28,789 nucleotides of DNA from JAKAWM01 sp049966695 (lineage in GTDB: Bacteria; Actinomycetota; Acidimicrobiia; Acidimicrobiales; Palsa-688): NCBI GenBank assembly GCA_049966695.1, contig JBMFUG010000024.1, positions 1 to 28,789 of the forward strand, written 5' to 3'. The position numbers and the translations under genes are program-made. Position 1 is the first letter of the stretch, and each line of letters begins with the position of its first letter. The notes beneath the pieces are model-generated. The model ran no database searches, was not told the origin of the DNA, and saw only the letters and a program-made list of their open reading frames with translations. Positions 13,647 to 22,142 of this stretch are shown in pieces.

Positions 13647-16070
13647 ATGCGCGCACCACTTTCTTGGCTACGTGACTTCGCGCCTATCGAGGGCGCGCCG
13701 GAGGACTTGGCGCGCGTGCTTTCGTTCCTGGGCCTCGTTGTCGAACGCGTAGAAAAAACCGGCCCGTTCCTTCCCGGTGTCGTGGTGGCCCGAGTGCTGT
13801 CGGCACGTCCTCACCCGGCTGCCGACCGCATACAGCTGGTGGACGTGGACGCTGGCGACGGCGAGGCGCTGCAGATCTGTTGCGGGGCCTTCAACTTGAA
13901 AGAGGGAGATCTGGTGCCTCTGGCGACGTTGGGCACGGTAATGCCTAACGGGCTCACGATCGGCCGGCGCAAGATGCGTGGTGAGTGGTCGAACGGGATG
14001 CTGTGCTCGGCGCCGGAACTGCAACTTGGCCCAGAAGGCCCCGAACCCGCTATCTTCGTGCTCCCCCCTGGGTCGGCACAACCGGGCACGGCCGTGTCCG
14101 ATGCCCTTCGCCTAGAGCCCGACGTCGTCTTCGACCTGGAAGTGAGCCCGAACAGGCCGGACTGCTTCTCGGTAATGGGCGTAGCGCGCGACCTGGCCGC
14201 GGCTCTCCACGTGCCGTTCAACATCCCCACGCCCGCCCACGCGGTGGCCGAAGGGGTGGAAACTGCCAACATCGCGCTCGACGACGACGCCCGGGAGCTT
14301 TGCGGCCGCTTCACCGGGACGGTCATCGAGGACGTGGGCGACGTGGAAGTGCCCGCTTTGCTCAGGCACCGTCTAGTGCTCGCTGGCATGCGGCCGATCA
14401 GCCCGGTCGTGGACATTTCCAATTACGTAATGTTGGAGCTCGGCCAGCCGAACCACCCTTACGATATCGACCGCCTAGGAGGCCGGGGGCTGGTCGTGCG
14501 CCGCGGCAGGCCGGGCGAGACGCTGGCAACGCTTGACGGCGCGACAAGGCATTTGTCTCCCGAGGACTGTGTCATAGCGGACGCCAACGGGGCGGCCGTC
14601 GGCGTAGGTGGGATAATGGGCGGGGCAGCTGCCGAGATTTCGCGCTCGACCCGGGCCGTCCTGTTGGAAATGGCCAATTTTGATCCACGGGCTGTTTCTG
14701 CGACAGGTAAACGCCTCGGCCTTTCGAGCGAGGCACGTACGCGCTTTGAACGGGGGGTAGACCCGGAACTGCCGCCGCTCGCGATAGACCGTTTTGTCGA
14801 GCTATTGGGGCCACGAGCACGCCGTGGCGAGACTGCGGACATATACCCGGCTAAAGCCGNNNNNNNNNNGCGCGCAGCTCGGGCCAACCTTGTGCTCGGT
14901 ACTGCTCTTTCGGGCCGGGACTGTGCCGGCTTGCTGGGCCCGATCGGGTTTAGCTCCGTCGCGTCCGGCCCTGAAGAGCTCGACGTGACCGTGCCCACGT
15001 GGCGCCCTGACTGTCAACGTGAGGTCGACCTCATCGAGGAGGTAGCTCGCCTGTACGGCTATGACCGGGTCCCCCGGTCTCTGCCAGCACGACCCGGGGG
15101 CTGGGGCGGCCTCAGCGCTTACCAAAAAGACCGGCGCAAGGCACGCCAGGTCCTTTTGGGCGTCGGTGCCAGTGAGGCGTGGACTTCTAGTTTCTGCTCG
15201 TCAGCAGACCTGCAACGCGCCGGCCTTAGCTTGCAAGGCGTGCTGGAAGTCGAGAACCCCTTGGACCAGTCTCAGGGCTTGCTCCGGCCGTCACTGTTAC
15301 CGGGTCTTTTGGGCGCGCTTCGCTACAACCGGGAACGCCAAGCCGGTGCGCTTTGCCTGTTCGAAATAGGCAGCGTTTTTCGCCACCCGGGGCCGGCCGA
15401 CACCGGGCCACGGCCGCTTGCCCAAGTGGTGGAGCGCGAGCAGCTCGGCTTGGTCGCGCTCGGAGAGGGGGCTGATGCAGCTTACGCAGTGCGAACGTGG
15501 CAGGTCCTGGCGCGCGGCCTGCGCATCGAGGGTGGGTCGCTCAGCCAGGTGGCACCGGGCCACGAGGGGCTCGTTGCTCCTGGCGCTGTCCACTGGGGCT
15601 CTTTGCACCCGGGCCGCCGTGCTGTGGTCTTCTTGGGCTCGGGCCCGGTCGGTGCCCTTGGGGAGGTGGCCCCAGAGGTGGCTGGCCGTTATGGCCTGGA
15701 CGGCAGGGTCGCGGTGCTGCTCGTTGACCTGGAGCTGTTGCTGGAGGGTCAACGCCGTCCGTGGGGTGCCATCTCGGTCAGCCGCTACCCGGCTGCTGAC
15801 GTCGACCTGGCGTTCAACGTCGCCGACGAGGTCGAAAGCGGGGACGTGGCAGCTACTATCAGTGCCGCCGCGGGCAGCCTGCTCGAGTCGCTCGCTCTTT
15901 TCGATGTGTGGCGGGACACCTCGCTCGGGGAGGGCCGCCGTAGCCTTGCCTTCCGGTTGCGGCTGCGAGCTGGCGAGCGGACTCTGACCGATGAAGAAGT
16001 GGCCCACGTGCGCCAAAGGGTCGTTGCGTCTGTGTCCAAGGCACATGGGGCGACGTTGCGAGGCGCCTGA
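13647..16070 (+). CDS. pheT: Phenylalanine--tRNA ligase beta subunit (contains a 10-N assembly gap)
   Basis: The tRNA-binding and editing subunit partnering PheS. In order the 807-residue frame shows: the N-terminal tRNA-binding domain (VVVARVLSARPHPAADRIQLV, NGLTIGRRKMRGEWSNGMLCS), the B3/B4 editing domain (EVSPNRPDCFSVMGVARDLAA, RFTGTVIEDV), B5 (VPTWRPDCQREVDLIEEVARLYGYDRVP in parts), the inactive synthetase-like core, and the C-terminal anticodon-binding fold (SRYPAADVDLAF to EEVAHVRQRVVASV). Ten N bases at 14860-14869 cover residues 405-408. The frame continues correctly across them, so the gap length is consistent with the true sequence. ATG 13647 directly follows the pheS TAA. Confidence 0.96.
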   Translation: MRAPLSWLRDFAPIEGAPEDLARVLSFLGLVVERVEKTGPFLPGVVVARVLSARPHPAADRIQLVDVDAGDGEALQICCGAFNLKEGDLVPLATLGTVMPNGLTIGRRKMRGEWSNGMLCSAPELQLGPEGPEPAIFVLPPGSAQPGTAVSDALRLEPDVVFDLEVSPNRPDCFSVMGVARDLAAALHVPFNIPTPAHAVAEGVETANIALDDDARELCGRFTGTVIEDVGDVEVPALLRHRLVLAGMRPISPVVDISNYVMLELGQPNHPYDIDRLGGRGLVVRRGRPGETLATLDGATRHLSPEDCVIADANGAAVGVGGIMGGAAAEISRSTRAVLLEMANFDPRAVSATGKRLGLSSEARTRFERGVDPELPPLAIDRFVELLGPRARRGETADIYPAKAXXXXRAARANLVLGTALSGRDCAGLLGPIGFSSVASGPEELDVTVPTWRPDCQREVDLIEEVARLYGYDRVPRSLPARPGGWGGLSAYQKDRRKARQVLLGVGASEAWTSSFCSSADLQRAGLSLQGVLEVENPLDQSQGLLRPSLLPGLLGALRYNRERQAGALCLFEIGSVFRHPGPADTGPRPLAQVVEREQLGLVALGEGADAAYAVRTWQVLARGLRIEGGSLSQVAPGHEGLVAPGAVHWGSLHPGRRAVVFLGSGPVGALGEVAPEVAGRYGLDGRVAVLLVDLELLLEGQRRPWGAISVSRYPAADVDLAFNVADEVESGDVAATISAAAGSLLESLALFDVWRDTSLGEGRRSLAFRLRLRAGERTLTDEEVAHVRQRVVASVSKAHGATLRGA
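14860..14869. other. Assembly gap (10 N)
   Basis: Ten undetermined bases inside pheT. The coding frame is preserved on both sides, with family sequence resuming as RAARANLVLGTALSG, so the gap probably hides about three or four residues and no insertion or rearrangement. Confidence 0.98.
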
Positions 16071-16089
16071 GCCCGTCGTAGGCCTCAGG
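16066..16089 (+). terminator. Weak hairpin at the pheT 3' end
   Basis: CCTGAG at 16066-16071 (including the stop codon) pairs with CTCAGG at 16084-16089, with a C/C mismatch and two further G-C pairs inside. A T6 run occurs about 20 bases later (near 16108), too far for a classical intrinsic terminator. Position after the last gene of the pheST operon is the main support. Confidence 0.3.
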
Positions 16090-16197
16090 GTGTTGCTGCT
16101 GTGGTGTTTTTTGCGTGCTACGTGCTAAAAGGCACCTGCAAACCGGTAGGATGAGGTTACGAAGGCGGTCCTCTGGGAGCTTGAAAGGAGGCTGCAA

Positions 16198-16503
16198 ATG
16201 GGCTTCATGGACAAGGTGAAGCAAGGGGCAGGTCAGGCTTTGACCAAGGCCCAGCAGGGCGTAAGCCAGGGAAAGGCAAAGCTGGACGAGGCCCAGGCCA
16301 AGAGGCGCTGGGACGGGCTGTTGCGGAACTTAGGGGCTGCTTGTTACGCGAAGGAGCGCCAGGGAGGGCCGCAAGAAGCTGTGACGGCCGCCTTGAGCGC
16401 TCTTGACGAGCACGCAGCAGCGCACGGAGCGGGAGCCACCCACGCGGTGCCGCCCGACGGGCTTGCCGGTCCCGAAGACGCTGATAGCCAAGCTTCGGGG
16501 TAA
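16198..16503 (+). CDS. Small uncharacterised protein, amphipathic helical
   Basis: A 101-residue protein beginning MGFMDKVKQGAGQALTKAQ, with an Ala/Lys/Gln-rich amphipathic helix over about residues 4-55 and a Gly/Ala/Pro-rich tail. It has one cysteine and no membrane helix. Short proteins starting MGFMDKVK are widespread in actinobacteria, but I know of no assigned function. The ATG has an excellent AAAGGAGG at 16184-16191, 6 bases away, so it is very likely translated. It ends 10 bases before the next small gene, and the two may form one unit. Confidence 0.7.
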   Translation: MGFMDKVKQGAGQALTKAQQGVSQGKAKLDEAQAKRRWDGLLRNLGAACYAKERQGGPQEAVTAALSALDEHAAAHGAGATHAVPPDGLAGPEDADSQASG

Positions 16504-16513
16504 CCTGTGCCAG

Positions 16514-16792
16514 GTGGCAACTGTGCTGGTCTCAGCCCAGCGAGACGGCAGCTTCTTTGTGAAGGTGAAAGACGGCAAGACTGAGACCAGCCACGTGGTC
16601 ACTGTCCCTTCAGAGCTGCGGACAGCGGTGAGCTTGCCCGGTACCTCTGACGAGGAACTGGTACGTGCCTCCTTTGCCTTCTTGCTGGAACGCGAGCCGG
16701 CGACCTCCGTCTTGCCCCGCTTCAGCCTGGACGTGATCCAGCGTTACTTCCCGGAGTACCTAAGCGAGGTCCCCGGTTACGTGGCCCGCTGA
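16514..16792 (+). CDS. Small uncharacterised protein (actinobacterial conserved type)
   Basis: Ninety-two residues from GTG 16514. The first 40 residues look like beta strands (VATVLVSAQRDGSFFVKVKDG, then SHVVTVPSEL). A helical C-terminus follows with ELVRASFAFLLEREPATSVLPRFSLDVIQRYFPEY. The ERE-P-x2-S-[IV]-L-x-R-F-x2-x-VI-x-RYFPEY pattern recurs, to my memory, in short actinobacterial hypothetical proteins of unknown function. The open frame reaches back to 16403 inside the preceding gene, but the family-like part begins near 16514. No good ribosome site is visible, so coupling to the upstream gene is plausible. Confidence 0.65.
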   Translation: MATVLVSAQRDGSFFVKVKDGKTETSHVVTVPSELRTAVSLPGTSDEELVRASFAFLLEREPATSVLPRFSLDVIQRYFPEYLSEVPGYVAR

Positions 16793-16810
16793 CTCTGGAG
16801 GGACAGGATG

Positions 16811-17542
16811 TTAGTCCGGCTCGGCCGTTGGCCCGCTGGCGGGGGTCGCCTGTGGCGGCTCACCCTCTGCTAGGACGGCATAGAGCTTTTGACGGGCATC
16901 GTCTAGCACCTTGATGGCTTGCTCGTACTGGTAGGGCCCGCCGTTCATAAAGACCTGCCCGACGACCGGCATGAGCTTGGCCACGGCGCGCCGTAGAGCG
17001 CGGGCGTTAGGGCTTACCCCGGCTGCGACGTCTTCCCAAGGCGCTTGGCCCAGAGCTGATGCCGCAGCTCGGCCTTTGTCAGTGAGCGAGTAACGGCGCT
17101 TGCCTCCTGGGTCGTCAACGTCTGCGGTGACCAGCCCTTCGTTTTGCAGGGCTTGCAGAGCCGGGTAGATAGAACCTGGGCTTGGGCGCCAGAGCCCCTC
17201 CGTGCGCTCAGAAAGCTCGCCCATTATCTCGTAGCCGTGCATTGGCCGTTCGGCCAGCAGGGCGAGGACGGCGCTTCGGACATCGCCTCGTCGTGCCCTG
17301 CCCCAGGTGCTCCGCCCACGCCGTGGCGTACCAAAAAACCAGCCCGGGCCCGAGCCCAGGCCGGCCCAAGTGCCAAGCCCACTGGCGTAAGCGCGCGGGT
17401 GGGCATGAACGCCCCATTGTGGCCTGCCCCACTGCGGGCCGCCCCACCAGGCGGGCCCCTTGACGCGCGGTTCGCGGCCCCAGTCGTCCCCTGGTACCTC
17501 TTCATCACCGAAGTCGCCGTGAACGTCCTGATGCGGGCGCAT
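16811..17542 (-). CDS. PadR-family transcriptional regulator
   Basis: A 243-residue regulator. The PadR winged helix covers about residues 86-162, with RRGDVRSAVLALLAERPMHGYEIM, WRPSPGSIYPALQALQNEGLV and GKRRYSLTDKGRAA as separate blocks. It is preceded by an 85-residue Trp/Gly/Pro/Arg-rich, probably flexible segment and followed by a helical region (NARALRRAVAKLMPVVGQVF, QAIKVLDDARQKLYAVL) that would form the dimerisation part. The start is ATG 17542, with CAGGAGG 5 bases upstream; the open frame to 17638 lacks a site. PadR proteins repress efflux or stress genes and themselves in response to small ligands. The palindrome at 17645-17660 is a probable autoregulatory operator. Confidence 0.9.
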   Translation of the reverse strand: MRPHQDVHGDFGDEEVPGDDWGREPRVKGPAWWGGPQWGRPQWGVHAHPRAYASGLGTWAGLGSGPGWFFGTPRRGRSTWGRARRGDVRSAVLALLAERPMHGYEIMGELSERTEGLWRPSPGSIYPALQALQNEGLVTADVDDPGGKRRYSLTDKGRAAASALGQAPWEDVAAGVSPNARALRRAVAKLMPVVGQVFMNGGPYQYEQAIKVLDDARQKLYAVLAEGEPPQATPASGPTAEPD

Positions 17543-17644
17543 GTCGTCCTCCTGTTTGTCTCCTAACCTGTTCGCATGTCTTGCGAAGGTCACTTTGGCA
17601 GCCTTTGCACCTCTTGCACGAGCTGTCTTGGTGGCCAATGCTCA

Positions 17645-17660
17645 ATATATCGCGATATAT
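17645..17660. promoter_or_regulatory. 16-bp perfect palindrome, candidate PadR operator
   Basis: ATATATCGCGATATAT is a perfect inverted repeat about 103 bp upstream of the PadR start and 146 bp before the rsuA-type gene. It is a striking AT-rich island in a GC-rich genome. On the minus strand TATATT (17649-17644) overlaps its edge and could serve as a -10 box, so a bound repressor would block transcription of the regulator. The link to this PadR protein is inference from position. Confidence 0.55.
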
Positions 17661-17805
17661 CGACAAACGGGCGAAGCTTTCCAACAGGGCAGCCCTGTAG
17701 GGCGAGGGGCGCAGGTTCGGCCACTTTGTTGTCGAGAGCCACGCCGGCAGCAGCCGTGGGGAGCGAGGGGCGTACGGGTGTCTTTGGACGAGGGAGCTGA
17801 CGGGC

Positions 17806-18615
17806 GTGCAAAGCGGTGAGGCCCCTGTTGGTGAGCGCTTGCAGAAGCTGCTAGCCAGGGCCGGATTGGGTAGCCGACGAAGCGCCGAGGCCCTAATTGC
17901 CAGTGGGAGGGTGACTGTCAACGGTGTTGTCGCGCTCGTAGGCCAGCGCGCGGACCCGGAGCGAGACGCGGTGGCATTGGACGGCGTACCTGTGCCCCTG
18001 CGCCAGGAACTGGTTTACTACTTGTTGAACAAGCCGCCTGGGGTGGTCTGCAGCGCTCGGGGCTCACCGGGTTGCCCGAGCGTGCTGGACTTGGTCCCGC
18101 GCCACCCCCGTGTGTTCTCGGTTGGGCGTTTGGACGTGGCGAGCGAGGGGCTGCTTGTCCTAACGAACGACGGTGAGCTTGCCTACAAGCTTGCCCATCC
18201 TCGCTTTGGCGTTGCGAAGGAGTACTTGGTCGAAGTGGAGGGCCGGTTCTCCGACCGAGCGGTTGGGCGCCTACGCCGGGGAGTCCAGTTGGACGACGGG
18301 CCAACTGCGCCAGCGAAGGTTAAAGTCGTTGGCCCCAGTGCCGCCCGCATCGTCGTGCACGAGGGCCGTAACCGGCTAGTGCGTAGGATGTGCGAGGCGG
18401 TCGGGCTGCCTGTGCGGAGGTTGGCCCGCACCCGCATTGGCCCGCTGACCAGTGCCGAGCTGGAGCCGGGACGGTGGCGGAGGCTTAGCGTTTTAGAAGT
18501 GAGGGCGCTGTGGCAGGCTGCCGGTGCCCAAGTTGGCGAGCCTCGTGCGAACTGTCGTGCCAAGGCTAAGGACAAGGGCAAGCAAGAGGGGTTGGCGCCC
18601 TTGTGTGTATCGTAG
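17806..18615 (+). CDS. rluB: RsuA/RluB-family pseudouridine synthase
   Basis: It modifies a uridine in rRNA (16S for RsuA, 23S helix 80 region for RluB/E). The 269-residue protein has an S4 domain (about 7-60, ERLQKLLARAGLGSRRSAEALIASG), LLNKPPGVVCSA, the catalytic block FSVGRLDVASEGLLVLTNDG with the nucleophilic aspartate, GVAKEYLVEV, and GRNRLVRRMCEAVGLPVRRLARTRIG (two blocks). The C-terminus is Lys/Ala-rich. The start is GTG 17806; there is no closer in-frame alternative before the S4 domain. In many actinobacteria it follows scpA-scpB and precedes cmk; here scpAB are missing from the window and aroH-tyrA-aroA lie between it and cmk. It heads a six-gene operon. Confidence 0.88.
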   Translation: MQSGEAPVGERLQKLLARAGLGSRRSAEALIASGRVTVNGVVALVGQRADPERDAVALDGVPVPLRQELVYYLLNKPPGVVCSARGSPGCPSVLDLVPRHPRVFSVGRLDVASEGLLVLTNDGELAYKLAHPRFGVAKEYLVEVEGRFSDRAVGRLRRGVQLDDGPTAPAKVKVVGPSAARIVVHEGRNRLVRRMCEAVGLPVRRLARTRIGPLTSAELEPGRWRRLSVLEVRALWQAAGAQVGEPRANCRAKAKDKGKQEGLAPLCVS

Positions 18616-18621
18616 GTTGGC

Positions 18622-19014
18622 GTGCAGGAGGACCAAGGCAAAACCCGCGGCGCTAAACGGCGCTTGCGCGGGTTACGGGGCGCCACGACAGTGGACGATG
18701 ACAGCGAGGAACAGGTGACGGAGCGCACTCGTGCGCTCCTCAAGGCTATGGTCGAACGCAACGGCCTTGCCCACGACGACATCGTGTCCGTGCTGTTCAC
18801 GATGACCGATGACGTCCACTCGATGTTCCCAGCGACTGCGGCCCGCGGGGCGGGATTTGGCGACATACCCCTCATTTGCGCCCGCGAGCTCGATATCAAT
18901 GGCGGGGCTCCGAGGTGTATAAGGGTCCTAATGCACGTAGAGACAGACGCGGAGCAGCTCCACCACGTGTACCTCGAAGGTGCCCGAGGCTTGCGAGATG
19001 ACCTTCCAGAGTGA
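18622..19014 (+). CDS. aroH: Chorismate mutase, AroH class
   Basis: It converts chorismate to prephenate, the branch towards phenylalanine and tyrosine. The 130-residue protein shows the trimeric AroH fold signatures: LRGATTVDDDSEEQVTERT, ARNGL-type NGLAHDDIVSVLFTMTDD, MFPATAAR, PRCIRVLMHVET and HVYLEGARGLRDDL. The catalytic arginines (LRGATT, AAR and RCIRV) are present. The start is GTG 18622, six bases after the preceding stop. A good AGGAGG at 18625-18630 lies just inside the gene but has no suitable start after it, so the first 17 residues may be an extension. It lies next to tyrA and aroA, consistent with the pathway. Confidence 0.92.
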   Translation: MQEDQGKTRGAKRRLRGLRGATTVDDDSEEQVTERTRALLKAMVERNGLAHDDIVSVLFTMTDDVHSMFPATAARGAGFGDIPLICARELDINGGAPRCIRVLMHVETDAEQLHHVYLEGARGLRDDLPE

Positions 19015-19030
19015 TGCGGGGGCCTAGGCT

Positions 19031-20116
19031 GTGAGCGGGCCCAGCCCGGGCCAGCCCCGAGCGGCCGTTGTCGGTACCGGGCTTATCGGCGCGTCGATCG
19101 GCCTGGCCTTACGACACCAGGGCTGGTGGGTGAGCGGTTTTGACGAGGACGTGCGCCGAGCGGAGCGCGCCCTTGAGATCGGGTCTATCGACTGCACCGG
19201 CGTCGACGGTGAGGCTGACGTGACGTTCGTGGCCGTGCCTGCCGGGGCCGTGGTGGACGTCGCCCGGGACGTCCTTTCCCGTCAACATGGGGACCAGGTA
19301 GTGACGGACGTGGCCGGGGTCAAAGAGGCGATAGTGGCGTCCGTCCGCCACCCCAGTTTTGTCGGGGGCCACCCCATGGCAGGCTCGGAGCAAGAGGGCG
19401 TCGATGGTGCAGACCCCGAGCTGTTCCTCGGGGCGACATGGGTGCTCACCCCTGACGAGACGACCTCTGCTCACGCATATGCCTACGTGCAGTCGGTAGT
19501 CCGCTCTCTTGGGGCGAACCCGGTGGCTCTAGCCCCGCGGCGCCATGACGAGATGGTGGCGCTCGTGTCCCACGTCCCGCACCTCACCGCAGCGACGCTC
19601 ATGGACCTGGCTATTGAGGCGGCCACGTCCGACCCGAGCTTGCTGCGCCTGGCCGCCGGGGGTTTTAGGGACATGACGAGGGTCGCCGCTGGGCACCCGG
19701 GCATTTGGCCCGACGTAGTGGCCGACAACAAAGACGCCATCTTGGACAGCCTCGACCGGCTCTTGGGCGCTTTGGACAAGGTGCGGGCCATTGTGGCCGA
19801 CGGTGACCGCGATGGCCTGCTTGCCCTGTTGGAAAGAGCCCGGCAAGGCCGGGTCAACCTGCCCGTCGGTGCCCCTGCCATCGGCCAGGCAACTGAGGTG
19901 AGGGTCCCGGTGCCGGACCGTCCCGGGGTAATAGCCGAAGTGAGCACTTTGCTTGGGTCGATGGGCGTCAACATCTTCGACTTGGAGATCGCTCATTCTG
20001 CTGAGGGGGACCGCGGGGTCATGGTGCTTGTGGTTGACACCAGCACCGAGGGCATGGTCCGTGAGGCGCTCCTGGAGCGGGGCTACCGGGCGTCTTTTCG
20101 CAGGATGGGGCAATGA
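19031..20116 (+). CDS. tyrA: Prephenate dehydrogenase with C-terminal ACT domain
   Basis: It oxidatively decarboxylates prephenate to 4-hydroxyphenylpyruvate in tyrosine synthesis. The 361-residue protein has an N-terminal Rossmann domain (AVVGTGLIGASIGLALRHQG), GHPMAGSEQEGVDGADPELF, the helical catalytic domain with LVSHVPHLTAATLMD, and from about residue 290 an ACT domain (VPDRPGVIAEVSTLLGSMGVN) that would bind amino acid for feedback control. The start is GTG 19031, 16 bases after aroH. Its TGA overlaps the aroA ATG (ATGA), so the two enzymes are coupled. The cofactor (NAD or NADP) is not resolved; no N-terminal chorismate mutase is fused, matching the separate aroH. Confidence 0.93.
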   Translation: MSGPSPGQPRAAVVGTGLIGASIGLALRHQGWWVSGFDEDVRRAERALEIGSIDCTGVDGEADVTFVAVPAGAVVDVARDVLSRQHGDQVVTDVAGVKEAIVASVRHPSFVGGHPMAGSEQEGVDGADPELFLGATWVLTPDETTSAHAYAYVQSVVRSLGANPVALAPRRHDEMVALVSHVPHLTAATLMDLAIEAATSDPSLLRLAAGGFRDMTRVAAGHPGIWPDVVADNKDAILDSLDRLLGALDKVRAIVADGDRDGLLALLERARQGRVNLPVGAPAIGQATEVRVPVPDRPGVIAEVSTLLGSMGVNIFDLEIAHSAEGDRGVMVLVVDTSTEGMVREALLERGYRASFRRMGQ

Positions 20117-21414
20117 ACGACGAGTGGGTAGCCGAGCCAGCCCAAGGAAGGGCCCTGAAGGGGCGGCTGCGGGTGCCCGGGGACAAGTCCATATCGCACC
20201 GGGCTGTCCTTGTGGCAGCCTGGGCGTCTGGTACGTCGCGGATCGTTGGGCTCTGCCCGGGGGCCGATGTGGGCCACACGCTAGACGCGGTGGCGGCGCT
20301 GGGCGTGGACGTGGACCGAGCTGGCCCCGAGGTCCGCGTGAAGGGCAGCCGCCGTCGGCTGTGCGAGCCAGAGGCGGCCATAGACGTCGGCAATTCGGGC
20401 ACGGGCATCCGGCTACTGGCTGGCCTCGCGGCGACGATAGACGGCCTGACAGTCTTGCAAGGCGATAGGTCTGTGTCGAGGCGCCCGATGGACCGAGTGG
20501 CCGCACCGTTGCGGCTAATGGGGGCCCATGTAGATGGCCGGCAGGGCGGGCGCTACCCGCCGTTGGTGGTGCGTGGCGGTGGCCTCATGGGCATCGACTA
20601 CACCCTCCCGGTAGCCAGCGCGCAGGTAAAGTCGGCCGTCCTTTTGGCCGCTTTGGGGGCGGAGGGCCGGACGCGGGTGTTCGAGCCGGTGCCAGTCAGG
20701 GCGCATACTGAGGAGATGCTGGCTGAGGCCGGTGCCGGTATAGAGGTTGCCGCTCAAGGGGCTGGTTACGTGGTCACCCTTCAACCTGGCCCGCTCCATG
20801 CCATCAACGTGAGGGTCCCTGCTGACCCATCTCAGGCCGCCTTCTGGGCCGTTGCCGCTTGCATCGTGCCGGGCAGCGACCTGGTGCTGGAGGACGTTTA
20901 CGTGGGCAGGCAAAGGGCGGGCTTCATCGATGTGCTGCTCCGGATGGGCGCTCGCATCGAGCTTCTTGGCGAGGACCCGGAGCGGCACACTGCTGACGTA
21001 CATGTCCAAGCGGGCCCCCTAAAGGGTACTTCCGTAAGCCCTGCTGAGGTACCCTCCTTGATCGACGAGGTGCCAGTGCTGGCTGTGGCCGCGGCGGTCG
21101 CCGACGGTGTCACGCGCTTTGACGGTACTGGAGAACTGCGAGTGAAAGAGAGCGACCGCCAGGCCACTACTGTGAGCATGCTCAAAAGCTTGGGGGCCAG
21201 GGCCGAAGCGTTGGACGACGCGCTGGTGGTCACGGGCAATGCCGGTGCGCCTTTGCTTGACGGGCGGGTCAGCTCTCATGGAGACCACAGGATCGCCATG
21301 GCGGCCGCCGTTGCGGCCTTGGTGGCCAAAGAAGCCGTGCGCATCGAGGGGTGGGGCGCTACGGCGACCAGTTACCCGAGCTTTGCGGAGGACATGAGCA
21401 AATGCCTGAAGTGA
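20113..21414 (+). CDS. aroA: 3-phosphoshikimate 1-carboxyvinyltransferase (EPSP synthase)
   Basis: The sixth shikimate-pathway enzyme: it joins phosphoenolpyruvate to shikimate-3-phosphate. The 433-residue protein carries LRVPGDKSISHRAVLVAA, DVGNSGTGIRLLAGLA, GDRSVSRRPMDRVAAPLRLMGA (in two blocks), SAQVKSAVLLAAL, ELRVKESDR and DHRIAMAAAVAAL, the full set of substrate-binding loops. The loop normally written GNAGTA/GNSGTT reads GNSGTG. It lies in the aroH-tyrA-aroA-cmk order familiar from Gram-positive bacteria. The ATG overlaps the tyrA stop and its own end overlaps the cmk start by 13 bases. Confidence 0.96.
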   Translation: MNDEWVAEPAQGRALKGRLRVPGDKSISHRAVLVAAWASGTSRIVGLCPGADVGHTLDAVAALGVDVDRAGPEVRVKGSRRRLCEPEAAIDVGNSGTGIRLLAGLAATIDGLTVLQGDRSVSRRPMDRVAAPLRLMGAHVDGRQGGRYPPLVVRGGGLMGIDYTLPVASAQVKSAVLLAALGAEGRTRVFEPVPVRAHTEEMLAEAGAGIEVAAQGAGYVVTLQPGPLHAINVRVPADPSQAAFWAVAACIVPGSDLVLEDVYVGRQRAGFIDVLLRMGARIELLGEDPERHTADVHVQAGPLKGTSVSPAEVPSLIDEVPVLAVAAAVADGVTRFDGTGELRVKESDRQATTVSMLKSLGARAEALDDALVVTGNAGAPLLDGRVSSHGDHRIAMAAAVAALVAKEAVRIEGWGATATSYPSFAEDMSKCLK

Positions 21415-22115
21415 GCTCACAGGAGGACCAAGCTCACCGTCCGACCTCTAAAGCCCAGGGGCCGCTAGCCGTGATAGCCATCGATGGGCCGGCTGGGTCG
21501 GGAAAGTCAACCGTCGCCCGGGCGGTAGCAGAGCGCCTTGGCATTGCGTACTTGGACACGGGGGCGATGTACAGGGCGGTGGCCTTCACTGCTATCCGGC
21601 GGGGTGTAGACCCAGAGGACGCCGAGCAGGTGGCAAGGTTGGCGGTGGCGCTGGAGCTTGAGGTCACCGACCGGGTCTTCGTGGACGGGGTGGACGCCAC
21701 GATCGAGATCCGCGGGCCGGAAGTCAGCCGGGCCGTGAGCGTTGTAGCTGCCAACCCGGCTGTGCGGCGCGAACTTGTCCGCCGCCAAAGGGAGTGGGGC
21801 AGGTCTCACGGCGGTGGAGTGGTGGAGGGGCGGGACATTGGCACCGTGGTGTTCCCTGAGGCCCCGGTCAAGGTCTACCTCACCGCTAGCGACGAGGAAA
21901 GAGCAGCCCGACGAAGCCGCGAGGTGCTCGAAATGAACTTTGACGAGGTGGCAGCCGACATCGCTCGGCGCGACCACATGGACGCCAACCGCTCGATGTC
22001 GCCTCTCGCTGTCGCTCCCGGTGCAGTGGTGATCGATACCACGTCGAGCAGCGTGGACGAGGTGGTGGGACTGGTCCTCGACTTAGCGGCCAAGGCGGGC
22101 CTGGCCCGAGCTTGA
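21402..22115 (+). CDS. cmk: Cytidylate kinase
   Basis: It phosphorylates CMP and dCMP using ATP. The 237-residue protein has a P-loop (AIDGPAGSGKSTVARAVAE), LDTGAMYRAVAF, the CMP-binding region GGVVEGRDIGTVVFPEAPVKVYLTA (two blocks) and the lid SDEERAARRSREV. ATG 21402 lies 10 bases after GCGGAGG (21385-21391) and overlaps the aroA end. GTG 21411, which overlaps the aroA TGA as GTGA, is an alternative. The 20-residue polar N-terminal lead before the P-loop strand is unconserved. Confidence 0.95.
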   Translation: MPEVSSQEDQAHRPTSKAQGPLAVIAIDGPAGSGKSTVARAVAERLGIAYLDTGAMYRAVAFTAIRRGVDPEDAEQVARLAVALELEVTDRVFVDGVDATIEIRGPEVSRAVSVVAANPAVRRELVRRQREWGRSHGGGVVEGRDIGTVVFPEAPVKVYLTASDEERAARRSREVLEMNFDEVAADIARRDHMDANRSMSPLAVAPGAVVIDTTSSSVDEVVGLVLDLAAKAGLARA

Positions 22116-22142
22116 GCGGCCGAGTGGGGAGGTAGGCGGACA

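Noticed and set aside
19529..20506. Long antisense open frame (325 residues) opposite tyrA and aroA
   Set aside because: The plus-strand genes carry all family motifs; the antisense product is Arg/Pro-rich with no recognisable domain, a usual by-product of GC-rich third positions.
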